Assembly (NCBI GenBank): GCA_037481935.1
Contig: JBBFKQ010000003.1
Location: 124,001 to 188,000, forward strand
DNA: 64,000 bases
Reading direction: 5' to 3'
Source of the DNA: Aquificaceae bacterium
GTDB lineage: Bacteria; Aquificota; Aquificia; Aquificales; Aquificaceae
How positions within the stretch are numbered: position 1 is the first letter of the stretch; every line of letters starts with the position of its first letter. Shown one piece after another: positions 27,815 to 38,098 of this stretch. The translations under genes and the position numbers were made by a program. The notes below the pieces were generated by a model. It was given only the letters and a program-made list of their open reading frames with translations. It did not search any database and was not told the DNA's origin.

Positions 27815-30087
27815 GCCCTGACAAGCTCCTCCCTTAGTTCCTTTGCGGTCTCCACCATGTTTTTCAGTGAAGGAATAACCTCTTCCCATCTTCTGGTCTT
27901 TAGGCCGCAGTCGGGGTTTACCCAGAGGAGTTCCACAGGAAGCACCCTCATGGACCTTTCAAGAACAGCTTTGATTTGCTCCTTTGTGGGGATAGCCGGT
28001 GAGTGTATGTCGTATACACCTATGCCTATCTGTCTGTCCCATCCTCTGAAGTTTTCAAAGGCGGATATTATCTCTCCCTTGCTGCGAGAAGCCTCTATGG
28101 ATATGACATCAAAGTCCATCTGGTAGATGTAATGGAGAACTTCATTGAACTCACTGTAGCACATATGGGTGTGTATCTGAGTTTCTGGCCTTGCCTTTGA
28201 GCATAGCCTGAAGGCCTTTACCGCCCAGTCAAAATACTCTGGCCAGTCCCTTCTCTTGAGAGGCGCTCCCTCTCTGAAAGCCGGTTCATCAATCTGAATC
28301 ACCTTTATGCCAGCCTGCTCAAGGTCTCTCACTTCCTCAAGAAGGGCAAGAGCAATCTGGTAGGCTATCTCCCTTTTTGGGATGTCTTCCCTGTAGTAGC
28401 TCCAATTGAGGATGGTGACAGGTCCAGTGAGCATGCCCTTGACGGGCTTTTCTGTCAGGGACTGGGCATAGGCAATCTCCTCCACTGTCATGGGCTCTGG
28501 TCTGTGCACATCGCCGTATATGATGGGCGGCCTGTAAACCCTTGAGCCGTAGGAGAGCACCCAGCCATGTTTTGTGGTGGCAATGCCTTCCAGCTTCTGG
28601 GCAAAGAACTCCACCATGTCTGTCCTTTCAAACTCGCCGTGAACCAACACATCAAGCCCAATTTCTTCCTGAACCTTTATAAGGTCTTCTATCTGCTTTC
28701 TGATAAATTCCCTGTATTCCTCCTCCGTAATCTTTCCGGAGGTGTATGCAGTCCTCGTTTTTCTTACCTCCTCCGTCTGTGGAAAGGAGCCTATGGTGGT
28801 GGTAGGAAGGAGAGGAAGCCTGAGAATATCCTGCTGAAGCCTTATCCTCTCCGCATATGGCATTTCCCTCTCAAAGTCCTTATGGGTAAGACGTGCTACC
28901 CTTTTTCTTACCTCCTCCCTTATGCCAAAGGCCTGGAGGGCAAGCCTTTCTGATTCTTCCACTTCCCTAAGAGCCTCCTCCTTCCCTTCAAAGGCCTCTC
29001 TGAGAACTTTCAGCTCTCTGAGCTTTTCCCTTGCAAAGGAAAGTCTTTCCCTGAGACCCTCTGGAAGGGCATCTTCGGGAGCTACGCTCACAGGAAGGTG
29101 GAAAAGGGGGCAGGAATTGGAGATTATAAGGTCTTCTGCGTATTTTGAAAGTTCCTCTACAAGCCCTAACTTTTCTCTGAGGTTTGCCCTCCATACGTTC
29201 CTTCCGTTTATTATGCCCGCTATGAGTGCCTTACCTTTGGGAAAGCCCTCCCTTCTGAGGTTCTGGAGGTTTTCTCCGTTGGAAACAAGGTCAAGCCCAA
29301 GGGCTTTTACTGGCAGGTCCACAAACCTTCTGTAATCTGAAAGGCTATCGTAATAGGTAAGCACATATACATCAAGATGCTTGCTCAGACATCCGTAAGT
29401 TTCGTGCACCAGCTCCCACTCCCATCCTTCCATCTCAAGACACAGGGCTGGGTCTTCCATGAGCACCGCCTGAGCACCAGCACCTTTCAGGCTCTTTAAA
29501 AGCTCCTCGTATACGGGGAAGACTGCATTCAAGTATTCTTCAAAGTCCTTCTGGCTTTCCAGTTTTGAAAGCTCGTAGAGGGGTAGTTGGGAGGTGGAGG
29601 ATTTTTTGAGGACCTTTGAGAGCTTGAGGAAGGTGAAGGGAGCTACAAGCTTTGGAAGGGGGCTGTATCCTCTGTTTTTAAAATGGCTGAACTCCTCAAG
29701 TGGTATGTTTTTCAAAAGCCTGAAACTTTTGCTCTCGAGCTCTGGAACAAGGTAGTGGTAGTTGGTGTTGAAGTATTTGGTCATCTCAAGAGCCTGACCC
29801 CCCCTTGCCATCTGGAAGTAAGTCTCGAGCCCTCTGTAATCTCCAAACCTCTTGGGAACCGCACCCAGCGTTATTGCCGTATCAAGCACAAAGTCGTAAT
29901 AAGAGAGCTCTCCAGAGGGGAAAAGGTCCACATGGGAGCTGTAAAGCTCTGCCATCCAGTCCCTGAGAGAGTTCATACCATCTATGAAATCAGCTTCTGA
30001 AATCTTGCCCTTCCAGAAGTTCTCCAGAAGGCTCTTGAACTCCCTCTTCTCTCCCAGCTTTGGGAAACCATAGGCGAGGGTTTTCAT
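27811..30087 (-). CDS. metE: Cobalamin-independent methionine synthase
   Basis: Transfers methyl from 5-methyl-THF-polyglutamate to homocysteine. 758 residues with both barrel halves: N-terminal YGFPKLG and C-terminal core [46 protein letters not shown] (zinc His and Cys) and NPDCGLKTR (zinc Cys). ATG 30087 follows GGAGGTG; a GTG nine bases upstream overlaps that site and is less likely. The presence of MetE means methionine synthesis here does not need B12. Confidence 0.97.
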   Translation of the reverse strand: MKTLAYGFPKLGEKREFKSLLENFWKGKISEADFIDGMNSLRDWMAELYSSHVDLFPSGELSYYDFVLDTAITLGAVPKRFGDYRGLETYFQMARGGQALEMTKYFNTNYHYLVPELESKSFRLLKNIPLEEFSHFKNRGYSPLPKLVAPFTFLKLSKVLKKSSTSQLPLYELSKLESQKDFEEYLNAVFPVYEELLKSLKGAGAQAVLMEDPALCLEMEGWEWELVHETYGCLSKHLDVYVLTYYDSLSDYRRFVDLPVKALGLDLVSNGENLQNLRREGFPKGKALIAGIINGRNVWRANLREKLGLVEELSKYAEDLIISNSCPLFHLPVSVAPEDALPEGLRERLSFAREKLRELKVLREAFEGKEEALREVEESERLALQAFGIREEVRKRVARLTHKDFEREMPYAERIRLQQDILRLPLLPTTTIGSFPQTEEVRKTRTAYTSGKITEEEYREFIRKQIEDLIKVQEEIGLDVLVHGEFERTDMVEFFAQKLEGIATTKHGWVLSYGSRVYRPPIIYGDVHRPEPMTVEEIAYAQSLTEKPVKGMLTGPVTILNWSYYREDIPKREIAYQIALALLEEVRDLEQAGIKVIQIDEPAFREGAPLKRRDWPEYFDWAVKAFRLCSKARPETQIHTHMCYSEFNEVLHYIYQMDFDVISIEASRSKGEIISAFENFRGWDRQIGIGVYDIHSPAIPTKEQIKAVLERSMRVLPVELLWVNPDCGLKTRRWEEVIPSLKNMVETAKELREELVRA

Positions 30088-30107
30088 GACAGGCACCTCC
30101 GAGAGTG

Positions 30108-31127
30108 TTAGGTTAATAAATTATAAGCTATCTCCTCTATCTGATTTACATCTGGATGTGAGCTGGGTTTTGCAAAGACAAAACCCTGAAGCAGTTCTAC
30201 CTCAAGACTCATGAGATATTTCAACTCTTCAACCTTCTCAACACCTTCTGCGAGAACCTTTACTCCGGTTTCTCTGCACGCCTTTACCAGTCCACTGAGA
30301 ATGGCCTGTTTAACCTGGTTTTTATGAATGTCTCTAATCAGGGATATGTCAAGCTTTGCTATGTCTGGATGTATCTCAGTCAGATGGTATAATCCAGAAT
30401 ACCCAGCCCCCACATCATCAAGGGCTACCTGCACCCCCTCAGCCTTGAGAAAATCTCTTATAAGCTTTATGCTGTGTATGTCCATCCCCTCGTATTCATC
30501 TATCTCAACCACAACCTTTGAGGGTTCAATACTCCTGCCCATAAGGCTTGTCATGAGTTCACCCACGTTTTCCAGCGGATTTTTCAGGAACTTGGGATGA
30601 AAATTCAGGAAAAGGTGGTAGGAAGATAGTGACCTGTTAATGTATTCAAGCAGAGCTCTTTCTCTGCAGAATTTATCTGCAATGTAGGAAATTCTATCGC
30701 TTACCTTGAAAAGTTTGTTTATTGGTATGGATAATCTGCATAGGGCTTCAAACCCATATACCCTCCTGCTTCTGGTATCTATGATTGGATGGAATTGCGT
30801 CTCACCCGTGTTCAGTATGCCCAACAGACTCTGAAAAAGGTATTCTTCAACAAACTCTTCGAGGGTGACTGACCTGAAACCTATCTCAATAAGGTCCTCT
30901 ATTTTTGATATTTCATCTTTTTTTGCCACGTATATCTTCATTTTCCCTACAATCTCCCTGGGAAAATTATCTACCATGCTTATGAATTTTTCCCTGTCCA
31001 TGTTCAGAACAAAAACATTTCCAGCACTTTTAAAGGGCACTTTCAGGGAAAAAAGCACCTGCTTTAGCTTGTCTGGGGAATCCTTCAGATATAGAACAAT
31101 CATATCCCTTCCACGTCTGCCATGCAA
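30108..31127 (-). CDS. EAL-domain c-di-GMP phosphodiesterase
   Basis: 339 residues. The first 100 residues form an unassigned alpha/beta domain; the EAL domain (about 105-335) keeps the catalytic set: FEALCR, FLNFHP, VEIDEYE in place of [25 protein letters not shown] and the QGF glutamine. It should be able to hydrolyse c-di-GMP. It starts an operon with metE, an odd pairing. An alternative start is the ATG at 31103, but its SD spacing is too short. Confidence 0.88.
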   Translation of the reverse strand: MHGRRGRDMIVLYLKDSPDKLKQVLFSLKVPFKSAGNVFVLNMDREKFISMVDNFPREIVGKMKIYVAKKDEISKIEDLIEIGFRSVTLEEFVEEYLFQSLLGILNTGETQFHPIIDTRSRRVYGFEALCRLSIPINKLFKVSDRISYIADKFCRERALLEYINRSLSSYHLFLNFHPKFLKNPLENVGELMTSLMGRSIEPSKVVVEIDEYEGMDIHSIKLIRDFLKAEGVQVALDDVGAGYSGLYHLTEIHPDIAKLDISLIRDIHKNQVKQAILSGLVKACRETGVKVLAEGVEKVEELKYLMSLEVELLQGFVFAKPSSHPDVNQIEEIAYNLLT

Positions 31128-31165
31128 AAGAAAAGCTTCTCCGGCATGCTATAATTTTAAAACAT

Positions 31166-31786
31166 ATGGAAAAGGTTCATGAAATAATACTGAGGCTTGA
31201 GAGGGTTTTCCCCAACAGGCTTGAGCTCCACTATTCAAACCCGCTTGAGCTCCTCGTAGCCGTCATACTTGCGGCGCAGGCAACAGACAAAAAGGTGAAC
31301 GAGCTTACAGAAAGCCTCTTTAAAAAATACAGAAGCTGTGAAGATTATCTGAAGATCCCACTTGAAGAGCTTGAGAGGGACATAAGCTCCATAAACTACT
31401 ACAGGAACAAGGCAAAGTTCATAAAGTCTGCATGCCAGAAAATAATGGAAGATTTTGGAGGGAAGGTGCCGGATACTATGGAAGCTCTCACGAGCCTTCC
31501 CGGTATTGGCAGGAAAAGCGCCAACATAATTTTATACAACGCCTTTGGTAAAAACGAGGGCATTGCAGTAGACACTCATGTGGCAAGAGTAAGCCAGAGG
31601 CTGGGCCTTACGCAGGAGAAAAAGCCAGAAAAGATAGAGGGAGACCTGATGAAGCAGATCCCAAAAGAGCACTGGGGAAAGTTCTCAAACCTACTCATAC
31701 TCCTTGGAAGATACGTATGCACCGCCCAGAAGCCAAAACATCATGAATGTCCCCTCTATGACCTGTGTCCATCAAGGGAACTATGA
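31166..31786 (+). CDS. nth: Endonuclease III
   Basis: DNA glycosylase/AP lyase for oxidised pyrimidines. 206 residues with the helix-hairpin-helix [10 protein letters not shown] (catalytic K117) and AVDTHVAR (D136). The iron-sulfur loop reads C185-x6-H192-x2-C195-x5-C201, i.e. the second of the four usual cysteines is histidine. No Shine-Dalgarno before ATG 31166. It is coupled to mtnP by an ATGA overlap. Confidence 0.94.
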   Translation: MEKVHEIILRLERVFPNRLELHYSNPLELLVAVILAAQATDKKVNELTESLFKKYRSCEDYLKIPLEELERDISSINYYRNKAKFIKSACQKIMEDFGGKVPDTMEALTSLPGIGRKSANIILYNAFGKNEGIAVDTHVARVSQRLGLTQEKKPEKIEGDLMKQIPKEHWGKFSNLLILLGRYVCTAQKPKHHECPLYDLCPSREL

Positions 31787-32616
31787 TAGGCGTAATAGGT
31801 GGAAGTGGGCTTTACAGGCTTGAGGGTGTGGAGGTTGTGGAAAGAGTAAGAATCAGGACGCCCTTTGGTGAGCCCTCTTCGGATGTGGTTATAGCTCGGA
31901 TAGAGGGAAAAGAGCTGGCTTTCCTGTCCAGGCACGGGGAGGGACATGTATACCCACCGCACCTTGTGCCTTACAGGGCAAACCTCTGGGCTTTCAGAGA
32001 GCTTGGAATAAAAAGGGTTCTTGCCGTATCCGCAGTAGGTGCCATAAATAGAAGGTTCAAGCCCGGGGACTTTGTGCTCGTGGATGACCTTCTTGATTTT
32101 ACAAAGGGTAGGAAAGATACCTACTACGAGGGGAAGTTTTCACTGCCAGTGAAGGGGGACGACAGGGTGGCAGAGCTTCTCAGCAAGGGCAAGGTGGTGC
32201 ACATAGACGCAGGTCAGCTTTACTGTCCCCAGATGAGGTCGGTGCTTATGGAAACCCTTGAAGGGCTTAAACTTCCCTATCACCCCTCTGGCGTATACGC
32301 CTGCACGGAGGGACCAAGGTTTGAAACGCCGGCGGAGATAAGGGCTATAGAAAAGTTTGGGGGTGATGTGGTGGGTATGACGGGGTATCCTGAAGTGGTT
32401 CTTGCCCGCGAGCTTACCATGTGCTACGCGAGCCTTTGCGTGGTGGCAAACCCTGCGGCGGGCATAGCGGGCTACAGGCTCACCAGCGAGGAAGTCATAA
32501 GCCTGATGAAGAAGAGGGAAGAGGAAATTGGGAAATTAATTCTGGAGTTTATAGAAAGATTGCCTGAGGATAGAACCTGCGGTTGTGACCGAATACTGGA
32601 AGGTGCAGAGGTTTAG
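31783..32616 (+). CDS. mtnP: S-methyl-5'-thioadenosine phosphorylase
   Basis: Phosphorolysis of MTA, the by-product of spermidine synthesis, which ties it to speE at 35952. 277 residues from ATG 31783, overlapping the nth stop. PNP/MTAP family motifs: IGGSGLY (about 5-11), LSRHGEGH (about 50-57), [15 protein letters not shown] (about 172-186) and GMTGYPE (about 199). The 3' end overlaps the convergent LysR gene by 4 bp. Confidence 0.93.
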   Translation: MIGVIGGSGLYRLEGVEVVERVRIRTPFGEPSSDVVIARIEGKELAFLSRHGEGHVYPPHLVPYRANLWAFRELGIKRVLAVSAVGAINRRFKPGDFVLVDDLLDFTKGRKDTYYEGKFSLPVKGDDRVAELLSKGKVVHIDAGQLYCPQMRSVLMETLEGLKLPYHPSGVYACTEGPRFETPAEIRAIEKFGGDVVGMTGYPEVVLARELTMCYASLCVVANPAAGIAGYRLTSEEVISLMKKREEEIGKLILEFIERLPEDRTCGCDRILEGAEV

Positions 32617-33521
32617 ACCCTCACCTCCTGCAGGAATCTGCCAAACTCCTCAAGAAAGTTTCTCACCGCTGGGCTCTGTGGCCTGTCTTTGCTGTAAACC
32701 ATGTAGAACTTTCTAACAGGCGTTTCCATACCTCTTACTTTCAGGACCCTGACCTCTGGGCTGTCAAGCCCCTTCAATACATGAGATGAAAGATAGGAAA
32801 CAGCCCTTATACTTCTTAGCACTTCCAGTATAACCTCGTTTTTGTTCACAACAAGGACCACGTTAAGGTCCCTTACATCTACGCCCAGCGACCTGAGAAA
32901 GCTCTCCATAAACCTCCTCGTGCCAGAGGTCTCCTCTCTCAGGATGAAGGGCATACTTGTAAGCTCTTCAAGAGTAAGCCATTCTCCAACACCTCTGCCA
33001 CCCACAAAAAGAATACTGTCCTCCCAAACTTCCCTTACTTCCATTCTCTGGTCATAATGGACAAAACCAGTAAAGCCAAGGTCAATCTCCCCAGATTCAA
33101 CCTTTCTGAGCACTATTTCAGAGTCTTCCACCGTCAGGTCTATCTTGGTGCTGGGATTTTTGCTGATATACCTGCTTATAAACTCTGGCAGGAGATAGCT
33201 CCCCGGTATGGAGCTTGCGCCTATTTTTATGTAGCCCTTGTATGAGCCGGTTAGAAGTTTTATCTCCTCTATTACAGAGAGCTTTAGCTCAAGCAACTTT
33301 CTTGCGTAGGGATAGAGCATATGGGCGTTGCTGGTGGGAAGTAGTTTCCTGCCCTTTCTGTAAAAGAGCTTGAGACCTATGGACTTTTCAAGCTGATGCA
33401 TGTGAAAGCTTATGGTGGACTGAGAGAGATGAAGACAGTTTGAGCTTTCAGAAAGGCTCCCCTTTTCATACACACAGCAGAAAAGTTCAAGCAGTCGCAG
33501 GTCCACATCGATGTTTTTCAT
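32613..33521 (-). CDS. LysR-family transcriptional regulator
   Basis: 302 residues. N-terminal winged helix-turn-helix (about 8-65) with [18 protein letters not shown], and a C-terminal periplasmic-binding-like effector domain (about 90-295) with [17 protein letters not shown] and the GEIDLGFTG motif. The target is unknown: genes around it face away or converge. In autotrophs LysR proteins (CbbR, CysB types) often govern carbon or sulfur assimilation; nothing here decides between them. Confidence 0.9.
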   Translation of the reverse strand: MKNIDVDLRLLELFCCVYEKGSLSESSNCLHLSQSTISFHMHQLEKSIGLKLFYRKGRKLLPTSNAHMLYPYARKLLELKLSVIEEIKLLTGSYKGYIKIGASSIPGSYLLPEFISRYISKNPSTKIDLTVEDSEIVLRKVESGEIDLGFTGFVHYDQRMEVREVWEDSILFVGGRGVGEWLTLEELTSMPFILREETSGTRRFMESFLRSLGVDVRDLNVVLVVNKNEVILEVLRSIRAVSYLSSHVLKGLDSPEVRVLKVRGMETPVRKFYMVYSKDRPQSPAVRNFLEEFGRFLQEVRV

Positions 33522-33579
33522 GGTATTAGCTTAAGCATAATCCATCAGAGCTTCAATGAAGGTGGTCATAGGTTTTTGT

Positions 33580-34536
33580 TCACAGGTTGACCTTTTCTTC
33601 CACCACAAAGGGTTTGTCTTCCCTCGTTCTGTAGTATACCCTTACAAGAAGCTCTGCTATTACACCAGTGGATATGAGCTGGATGCCCGCAAGAGTAAAG
33701 AGCACGCTGAGAATGAGCAGGGGTCTCCTGCCTATGTCTTCCTGGAGAAAGAGCTTGATGAAAATAAGGTAGAGGAGCATAATCAGGCCAAGGCTCAGGA
33801 GAACAAAGCCAAAGGTCCCAAAAACATACATGGGCTTGTTTATGTATTCGTTGAGGAATTTAACCAGGAATATGTCCAGTAAAACCCTTATGGTTCTACC
33901 TATGCCATACTTTGACCTTCCGTAGATTCTGGGATGATGTCGGACTGGAATCTCCGTAATCTTTGCACCGAGCCTTTTTGTAAGGGCAGGCAGAAACCTG
34001 TGCATGTCTCCATAAAGCTCAAGCCTCTTTATTATTCCCGCTCTGTAAGCTTTCAATGTGCAGCCATAGTCATGAAGCTCAACTCCGGTGACCTTTGATA
34101 TGACCCAGTTGGCTATGATGGAGGGAAGTCTTCTTGAAAGGAAGGGGTCTTTGCGGTCCTTTCTCCAACCGCTCACTATGTCATAGCCCTCTTCCAGCTT
34201 TCGCAGAAGCACTGGTATGTCTTCAGGGTCGTTCTGAAGGTCCGCATCCATGGTTATGACAACTTCACCGCTGGCGTGCTGAAAGCCAGCATACATGGCC
34301 GCTGTCTGACCATAGTTCTTCCTGAAGCGGATGAGTTTTACCTTCGGGTCTCTTTCTGCTATTTCCTTAAGTCTTTCCCAGGTGTGGTCTGCAGAACCAT
34401 CATCCACAAAGATGACTTCGTATTCTCTTCCAAGGTTTTCAAGAACCTTTCTGAGCTTTTCATAAAGTATGGGGATGTTTTCCTCTTCATTGTAAGCAGG
34501 AATGACTACGGAAAGGTAAGGGTCCTTATAGCTCAT
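33580..34536 (-). CDS. GT2 glycosyltransferase, polyprenyl-phosphate sugar transferase type
   Basis: 318 residues of the DPM1/ArnC-like group. Catalytic domain (1-225): PAYNEEENIP near 14, DDGSADHTW near 46, the DxD motif MDADLQNDPEDIP near 97, and ISGWRKDRKDP. Two C-terminal transmembrane helices (about 235-258, 268-290). It would load a sugar onto undecaprenyl phosphate on the cytoplasmic face, the donor for GT39-type enzymes such as the one at 22190. It overlaps the YaaA-like gene by 11 bp. Confidence 0.9.
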   Translation of the reverse strand: MSYKDPYLSVVIPAYNEEENIPILYEKLRKVLENLGREYEVIFVDDGSADHTWERLKEIAERDPKVKLIRFRKNYGQTAAMYAGFQHASGEVVITMDADLQNDPEDIPVLLRKLEEGYDIVSGWRKDRKDPFLSRRLPSIIANWVISKVTGVELHDYGCTLKAYRAGIIKRLELYGDMHRFLPALTKRLGAKITEIPVRHHPRIYGRSKYGIGRTIRVLLDIFLVKFLNEYINKPMYVFGTFGFVLLSLGLIMLLYLIFIKLFLQEDIGRRPLLILSVLFTLAGIQLISTGVIAELLVRVYYRTREDKPFVVEEKVNL

Positions 34537-35188
34537 ACCTTCCCTCCGACCTCATAACTACTAGGAGGTTTCTGCCCTCTTTCTTCACTTCCTCCACCCT
34601 GTAGTCGTAGAAGTTTATCCTGTGCAGGTCTGAGAAGGTCAACTTCCATTCGGCCATGAATCGCAACACATAGGCATGATGTCTTGCTGGATTTTTAACT
34701 CTCATGTCTTTTCTGTAAAACTCAAAACTCAGAACAGACTCTGCGAAGCTAAAGTCAAAAAGGCTCATGTAGGTCTTGCCAAAAAAGGGGACCACATGCT
34801 TTCCACCAAAAAGTCTTTCAGAAAAATTTTTAAAATGCCCTTTCCAGAAGTCTATGAGCTTCCAGCCCTTATACAGGCTATTCCAGGATACAGGTGCAAA
34901 GGGCACACAGGCAGAGGGCTTTAAAAGACCATAAAGTGGTGTGAGCACCCATGAATTTTCCTCTATGTATTTAACTACCCCCGGAGGCAGGACCCACAAC
35001 TCCAGACTTTCCCAGAAGGGGCCACCAAACCTCCTGTAGAGAGGTGCAAGAGAGCCATCTTTTACAAAGTCTTTCTCAATGGACCTTGCAAGGGGTTCAA
35101 ACTCCTCAAGGCTGAACCTGCTCTTATCACAATTCTTAAAAGCCAGCCTCTTCTGAAGAGGGCTGTAAGGAAGGAGAAAAAGGAACAT
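34526..35188 (-). CDS. YaaA-like (DUF328) protein
   Basis: 220 residues with the YaaA layout: VLTPLYGLLKPSACVPFAP, then LYKGWKLIDFWKG, and a late ..ARHHAYVLRFMAEW..INFYDYRVEE.. block. YaaA proteins bind DNA and limit peroxide damage in E. coli. The protein is divergent from the enterobacterial family. Its start is only 17 bp from the divergent rsmA start, so one promoter must lie within the other gene or the start is further in. Confidence 0.65.
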   Translation of the reverse strand: MFLFLLPYSPLQKRLAFKNCDKSRFSLEEFEPLARSIEKDFVKDGSLAPLYRRFGGPFWESLELWVLPPGVVKYIEENSWVLTPLYGLLKPSACVPFAPVSWNSLYKGWKLIDFWKGHFKNFSERLFGGKHVVPFFGKTYMSLFDFSFAESVLSFEFYRKDMRVKNPARHHAYVLRFMAEWKLTFSDLHRINFYDYRVEEVKKEGRNLLVVMRSEGRYEL

Positions 35189-35205
35189 GTCTAAAATTAT
35201 AAGGC

Positions 35206-35955
35206 ATGAGGCTCAAAAAACATCTCGGTCAGCATCTTCTGGTAGCAAAGGGTGTGCTGGAACGAATAGCAGACTTCCTGCAGGTGGAAGAGGGGGATGT
35301 GGTGGTTGAAATAGGTCCGGGCACGGGTAATCTTACAAAGGAATTACTCAAAAAACCCCTCAAAGAGCTTCACCTTCTGGAGGTAGACCCCCAGATGGTA
35401 GGGATACTTGAAGGAAACATAAGGGACAGCAGGGTAATTATACACAGGGCGGATGCAACCCTTTTTGACCTCTGCTCTCTGGGAGAAAGGCTTAAGGTGA
35501 CAGGAAACCTTCCTTACAATGTGGCAAGCCTGATACTGGAAAACACAGTCTTTCATCACGGGTGCATACCCCTGGCAGTATACATGCTACAGAAGGAAGT
35601 GGCTGAGAAGCTCCAGAAGGGCCCTTCCTGGCTCTCCACCTTTGTCCGAACCTTTTACAGAGTAGAGTATCTCATGAGCCTGCCAGGCAGGTTTTTTAGG
35701 CCACCTCCCAGAGTTCAGTCTGGACTCGTCAGGCTCCTGAGAAAGGAGACCATCCCGGAGATTGACCTGAGAGACTACAAGAAATTTCTTACAGGGCTTT
35801 ACTCCATGAGAAGGAAGGCACTCAAGAACAAACTTCCAGAGGAACTTCTCTTTCAGACAGGTATTGACCCCATGCGTAGAGTGGACTCTCTACAGCCAGA
35901 TGAAGTTTTTATGCTTTATAATATCCAGAAAAAACCAAGAGGTGAAAGACCATGA
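35206..35955 (+). CDS. rsmA: 16S rRNA dimethyladenosine transferase
   Basis: Dimethylates two adjacent adenines near the 3' end of 16S rRNA. 249 residues with KHLGQHLL (4-11), SAM-binding EIGPGTGNLT (about 36-45) and the catalytic NLPYNVAS (about 104). The 3' end overlaps speE by 4 bp. Confidence 0.95.
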   Translation: MRLKKHLGQHLLVAKGVLERIADFLQVEEGDVVVEIGPGTGNLTKELLKKPLKELHLLEVDPQMVGILEGNIRDSRVIIHRADATLFDLCSLGERLKVTGNLPYNVASLILENTVFHHGCIPLAVYMLQKEVAEKLQKGPSWLSTFVRTFYRVEYLMSLPGRFFRPPPRVQSGLVRLLRKETIPEIDLRDYKKFLTGLYSMRRKALKNKLPEELLFQTGIDPMRRVDSLQPDEVFMLYNIQKKPRGERP

Positions 35956-36794
35956 TGGACACCTTCTTCATGGAAAGAGACCCATATGCTCCCATAAGAC
36001 ACTGCTATCCCATAAGCAATGTGCTTTACCACGGCAAGAGTGAGTATCAGGAGATAATGGTGGTGGAGTCACCCCACTTTGGAAGAATCCTTGTCCTTGA
36101 CGGCGTAGCTCAGTGCGATGAACGCTATGAGTTCATATACCACGAGTTTATGGCGCATGTCCCCCTCTACGCACACCCAAACCCCGAGAACGTTCTTATA
36201 ATAGGTGGTGGGGATGGTGGAGTTCTCAGAGAGGTGCTCAAGCATCCAGAAGTCAAGAGGGCAGTGCTGGTAGACATAGACAGGGAGGTTATAGAAGTAT
36301 CCAAAAGGTTTCTTCCCACAATGGCAGGTGCCTTTGAAGACCCGAGGGCGATAGTGCTGAACGAGGACGGCTACAGATACATACAGGACTATGAATCTGA
36401 GTTTGATGTGATAATAGTGGACTCTACAGACCCGGTGGGCTTCGCCCATGTGCTTACAACGGAGGAGTTTTTCAAGTATGTATACAGAGCTCTCAAGGAG
36501 GATGGTATTTACGTGGGTCAGACAGAGTCCATACACTACCACATTGAGATAGTAAGGAGAATACAGAAGGCGCTGAAAAAGGTTTTTCCCGTGGTAGACC
36601 TATATACGGCGGTAATACCGGGCTACGCAGGCTACTGGTGGACCATGTCCATAGGTTCAAAAAAGCATCCTGTAAGGGAGCCCTCAAGGGAAGTAAAAGT
36701 TCATACAAAGCTTTATTCTGCAGACATGCACAGGTATGCCTTTTTGCCTGAAAGTTTTTACAGCAGGCTCATATCAGGCGAGTATGTGTTTTAA
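35952..36794 (+). CDS. speE: Spermidine (polyamine) synthase
   Basis: Transfers aminopropyl groups from decarboxylated SAM to a diamine. 280 residues with LDGVAQCDERYEFIYHE (about 49-65), the GGGDGG nucleotide motif (about 80-85), VDIDREV and DSTDPVG (about 156). AGGTGAAAG lies before ATG 35952. Thermophile enzymes of this type may also accept triamines; agmatine or putrescine use cannot be read off. The product MTA is recycled by mtnP. Confidence 0.94.
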   Translation: MMDTFFMERDPYAPIRHCYPISNVLYHGKSEYQEIMVVESPHFGRILVLDGVAQCDERYEFIYHEFMAHVPLYAHPNPENVLIIGGGDGGVLREVLKHPEVKRAVLVDIDREVIEVSKRFLPTMAGAFEDPRAIVLNEDGYRYIQDYESEFDVIIVDSTDPVGFAHVLTTEEFFKYVYRALKEDGIYVGQTESIHYHIEIVRRIQKALKKVFPVVDLYTAVIPGYAGYWWTMSIGSKKHPVREPSREVKVHTKLYSADMHRYAFLPESFYSRLISGEYVF

Positions 36795-37231
36795 TACTTG
36801 CCGGTGATGTAGTCTGCTACGGTTTTCGCTGCTATGGAATGGGGCTTTACCACCGGCTTTAGTCCCTGTGCAAGCACGTAGCCAATGGCTTCTTTGAGTA
36901 TGACGCTGGAGTTATGTTCTGGGTTGGGGTTTATGTCGAGGTGGACCTCAAAGGGTCTTTTGCCCACCACCTCCGATATTTCAAGGGCGAGGTAAACTGC
37001 CCTGCTCACCTCCTCCAGAAGCCTCTGTCTGAGAGACCTTATCCTGCTTACCCTGTCCACCCTCCAGAATATTTTTGCACCCCTGCAGGAATCTATGTGG
37101 ACAACCACAACGGAGACAAAGACTGTGTAATTTTTCACCTGTCTTGAGTCACAACCTACGTAGACTGCAGTTTTTTCTGATGTCCTTTTTATGAACTCTT
37201 TTATCTCATCAACATCCCTTATCAGGGGCAT
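36791..37231 (-). CDS. RNase H-like YkuK family (DUF458) protein
   Basis: 146 residues; VYVGCDSRQVKNYT at the N terminus and HLDINPNPEHNSS in the middle supply the acidic residues of an RNase H-like fold, followed by VKPHSIAAKTVADYIT at the C terminus, typical of the YkuK family. Biochemical role not established. It converges on speE with a 4-bp overlap. Confidence 0.8.
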   Translation of the reverse strand: MPLIRDVDEIKEFIKRTSEKTAVYVGCDSRQVKNYTVFVSVVVVHIDSCRGAKIFWRVDRVSRIRSLRQRLLEEVSRAVYLALEISEVVGKRPFEVHLDINPNPEHNSSVILKEAIGYVLAQGLKPVVKPHSIAAKTVADYITGKY

Positions 37232-37240
37232 GTAAATATT

Positions 37241-37576
37241 TTAGCTCTTATCCGGGTAGGGTTTGAAGTCCACATCCTTGTAGTATGTGGGACGGAAAAA
37301 TATCCAGTGTTTGAGGTTTTCAGGAGTCTTTGAGTAGCAGATTTCGCACAGAAGCCCTTCCTCCACTAGCTTTGAGTTGTCATCGCAACAGTCAGTCAGG
37401 TTCCAGAACTCGTAGTTGTCATGGAATATGAGCCTGCTGCAGCCAAGGCACTCATATAGCCTGCAGTCCTTTGAGGAGAGAAACTCCTCAAGCTCCATGC
37501 CTTCTGGAAGCTCTTCCAGCTCAAAGACATTCTTTAAAAACTCCTTCTGCTTTGTGCTGAGCTCACCTACTTTCAT
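37241..37576 (-). CDS. Hypothetical cysteine-rich small protein
   Basis: 111 residues, acidic and Leu-rich at the N terminus, then cysteines at C38, C43, C46, C63-C64, C77 and C80 (..YECLGCSRLIF.., ..LTDCCDD.., ..LLCEICYSK). Two CXXC pairs suggest a zinc or iron-sulfur site. It lies between the lytic transglycosylase and YkuK genes. No family recognised. Confidence 0.65.
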   Translation of the reverse strand: MKVGELSTKQKEFLKNVFELEELPEGMELEEFLSSKDCRLYECLGCSRLIFHDNYEFWNLTDCCDDNSKLVEEGLLCEICYSKTPENLKHWIFFRPTYYKDVDFKPYPDKS

Positions 37577-37582
37577 GACACC

Positions 37583-38098
37583 TCACCTGAAAAGGGATAC
37601 TTTCTCAAACACCCCTCTAACGTAATCCCAGTTCTGGGCTCTGAGCCCGTTGTATGCCTTCACCGCCATGACCCAGTTGCCAAACCTCTGGAAGTTCTCG
37701 TATAGTATCCTTGCACCGAGCTCTATGTTGGTCTCTACGTCAAAGAGCTGGTCGGGGTCTGTGATACCGTATTCTTTCATGAGCCTTAAGTTGTGCTGGT
37801 AGTTTACCTGCATAAGACCTCTGTCCTCTGTGCCATCCCTGTTTCTGTTGTAGGCGCTAGGGTTGAAGTTGCTCTCTTGCTTTATTATGGCAAGGATTAG
37901 CTCTTCTGGGATGTTATACTTCTGGGAGACCTCCTCCACCTTTGCCCTTATTCTGGCATCCACGGGAAGGCTCTCTTTTTTGATAAGCTCCTGCTGTTTT
38001 TCTATGGCTGAGCTGAGGTAGGAAATAAAGTCTTGTCCAGACCTTATGTGCTCTGCCCTTGTGGTCTTAAGCTCTAACCTCCATCCTTCTATTCTCAT
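37583..38098 (-). CDS. SLT-domain lytic transglycosylase, no signal peptide
   Basis: 171 residues from ATG 38098 (AAGGAAG just upstream), which lies inside the fur gene by 32 bp. The SLT domain covers about 60-165: LILAIIKQESNFNP with the catalytic glutamate, RGLMQVN, and VKAYNG. It cleaves peptidoglycan glycan strands. The N terminus is polar with no hydrophobic export signal, so it is either delivered by another route (for example flagellar export) or the longer start at 38200, which overlaps fur more, is used; that extension has no signal either. Confidence 0.85.
   Translation of the reverse strand: MRIEGWRLELKTTRAEHIRSGQDFISYLSSAIEKQQELIKKESLPVDARIRAKVEEVSQKYNIPEELILAIIKQESNFNPSAYNRNRDGTEDRGLMQVNYQHNLRLMKEYGITDPDQLFDVETNIELGARILYENFQRFGNWVMAVKAYNGLRAQNWDYVRGVFEKVSLFR

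Noticed and set aside
25815-27889. Longer transketolase start at 27889
   Set aside because: The added 25 residues lie within metE and are unlike any transketolase; the ATG at 27814 forms the usual ATGA overlap.
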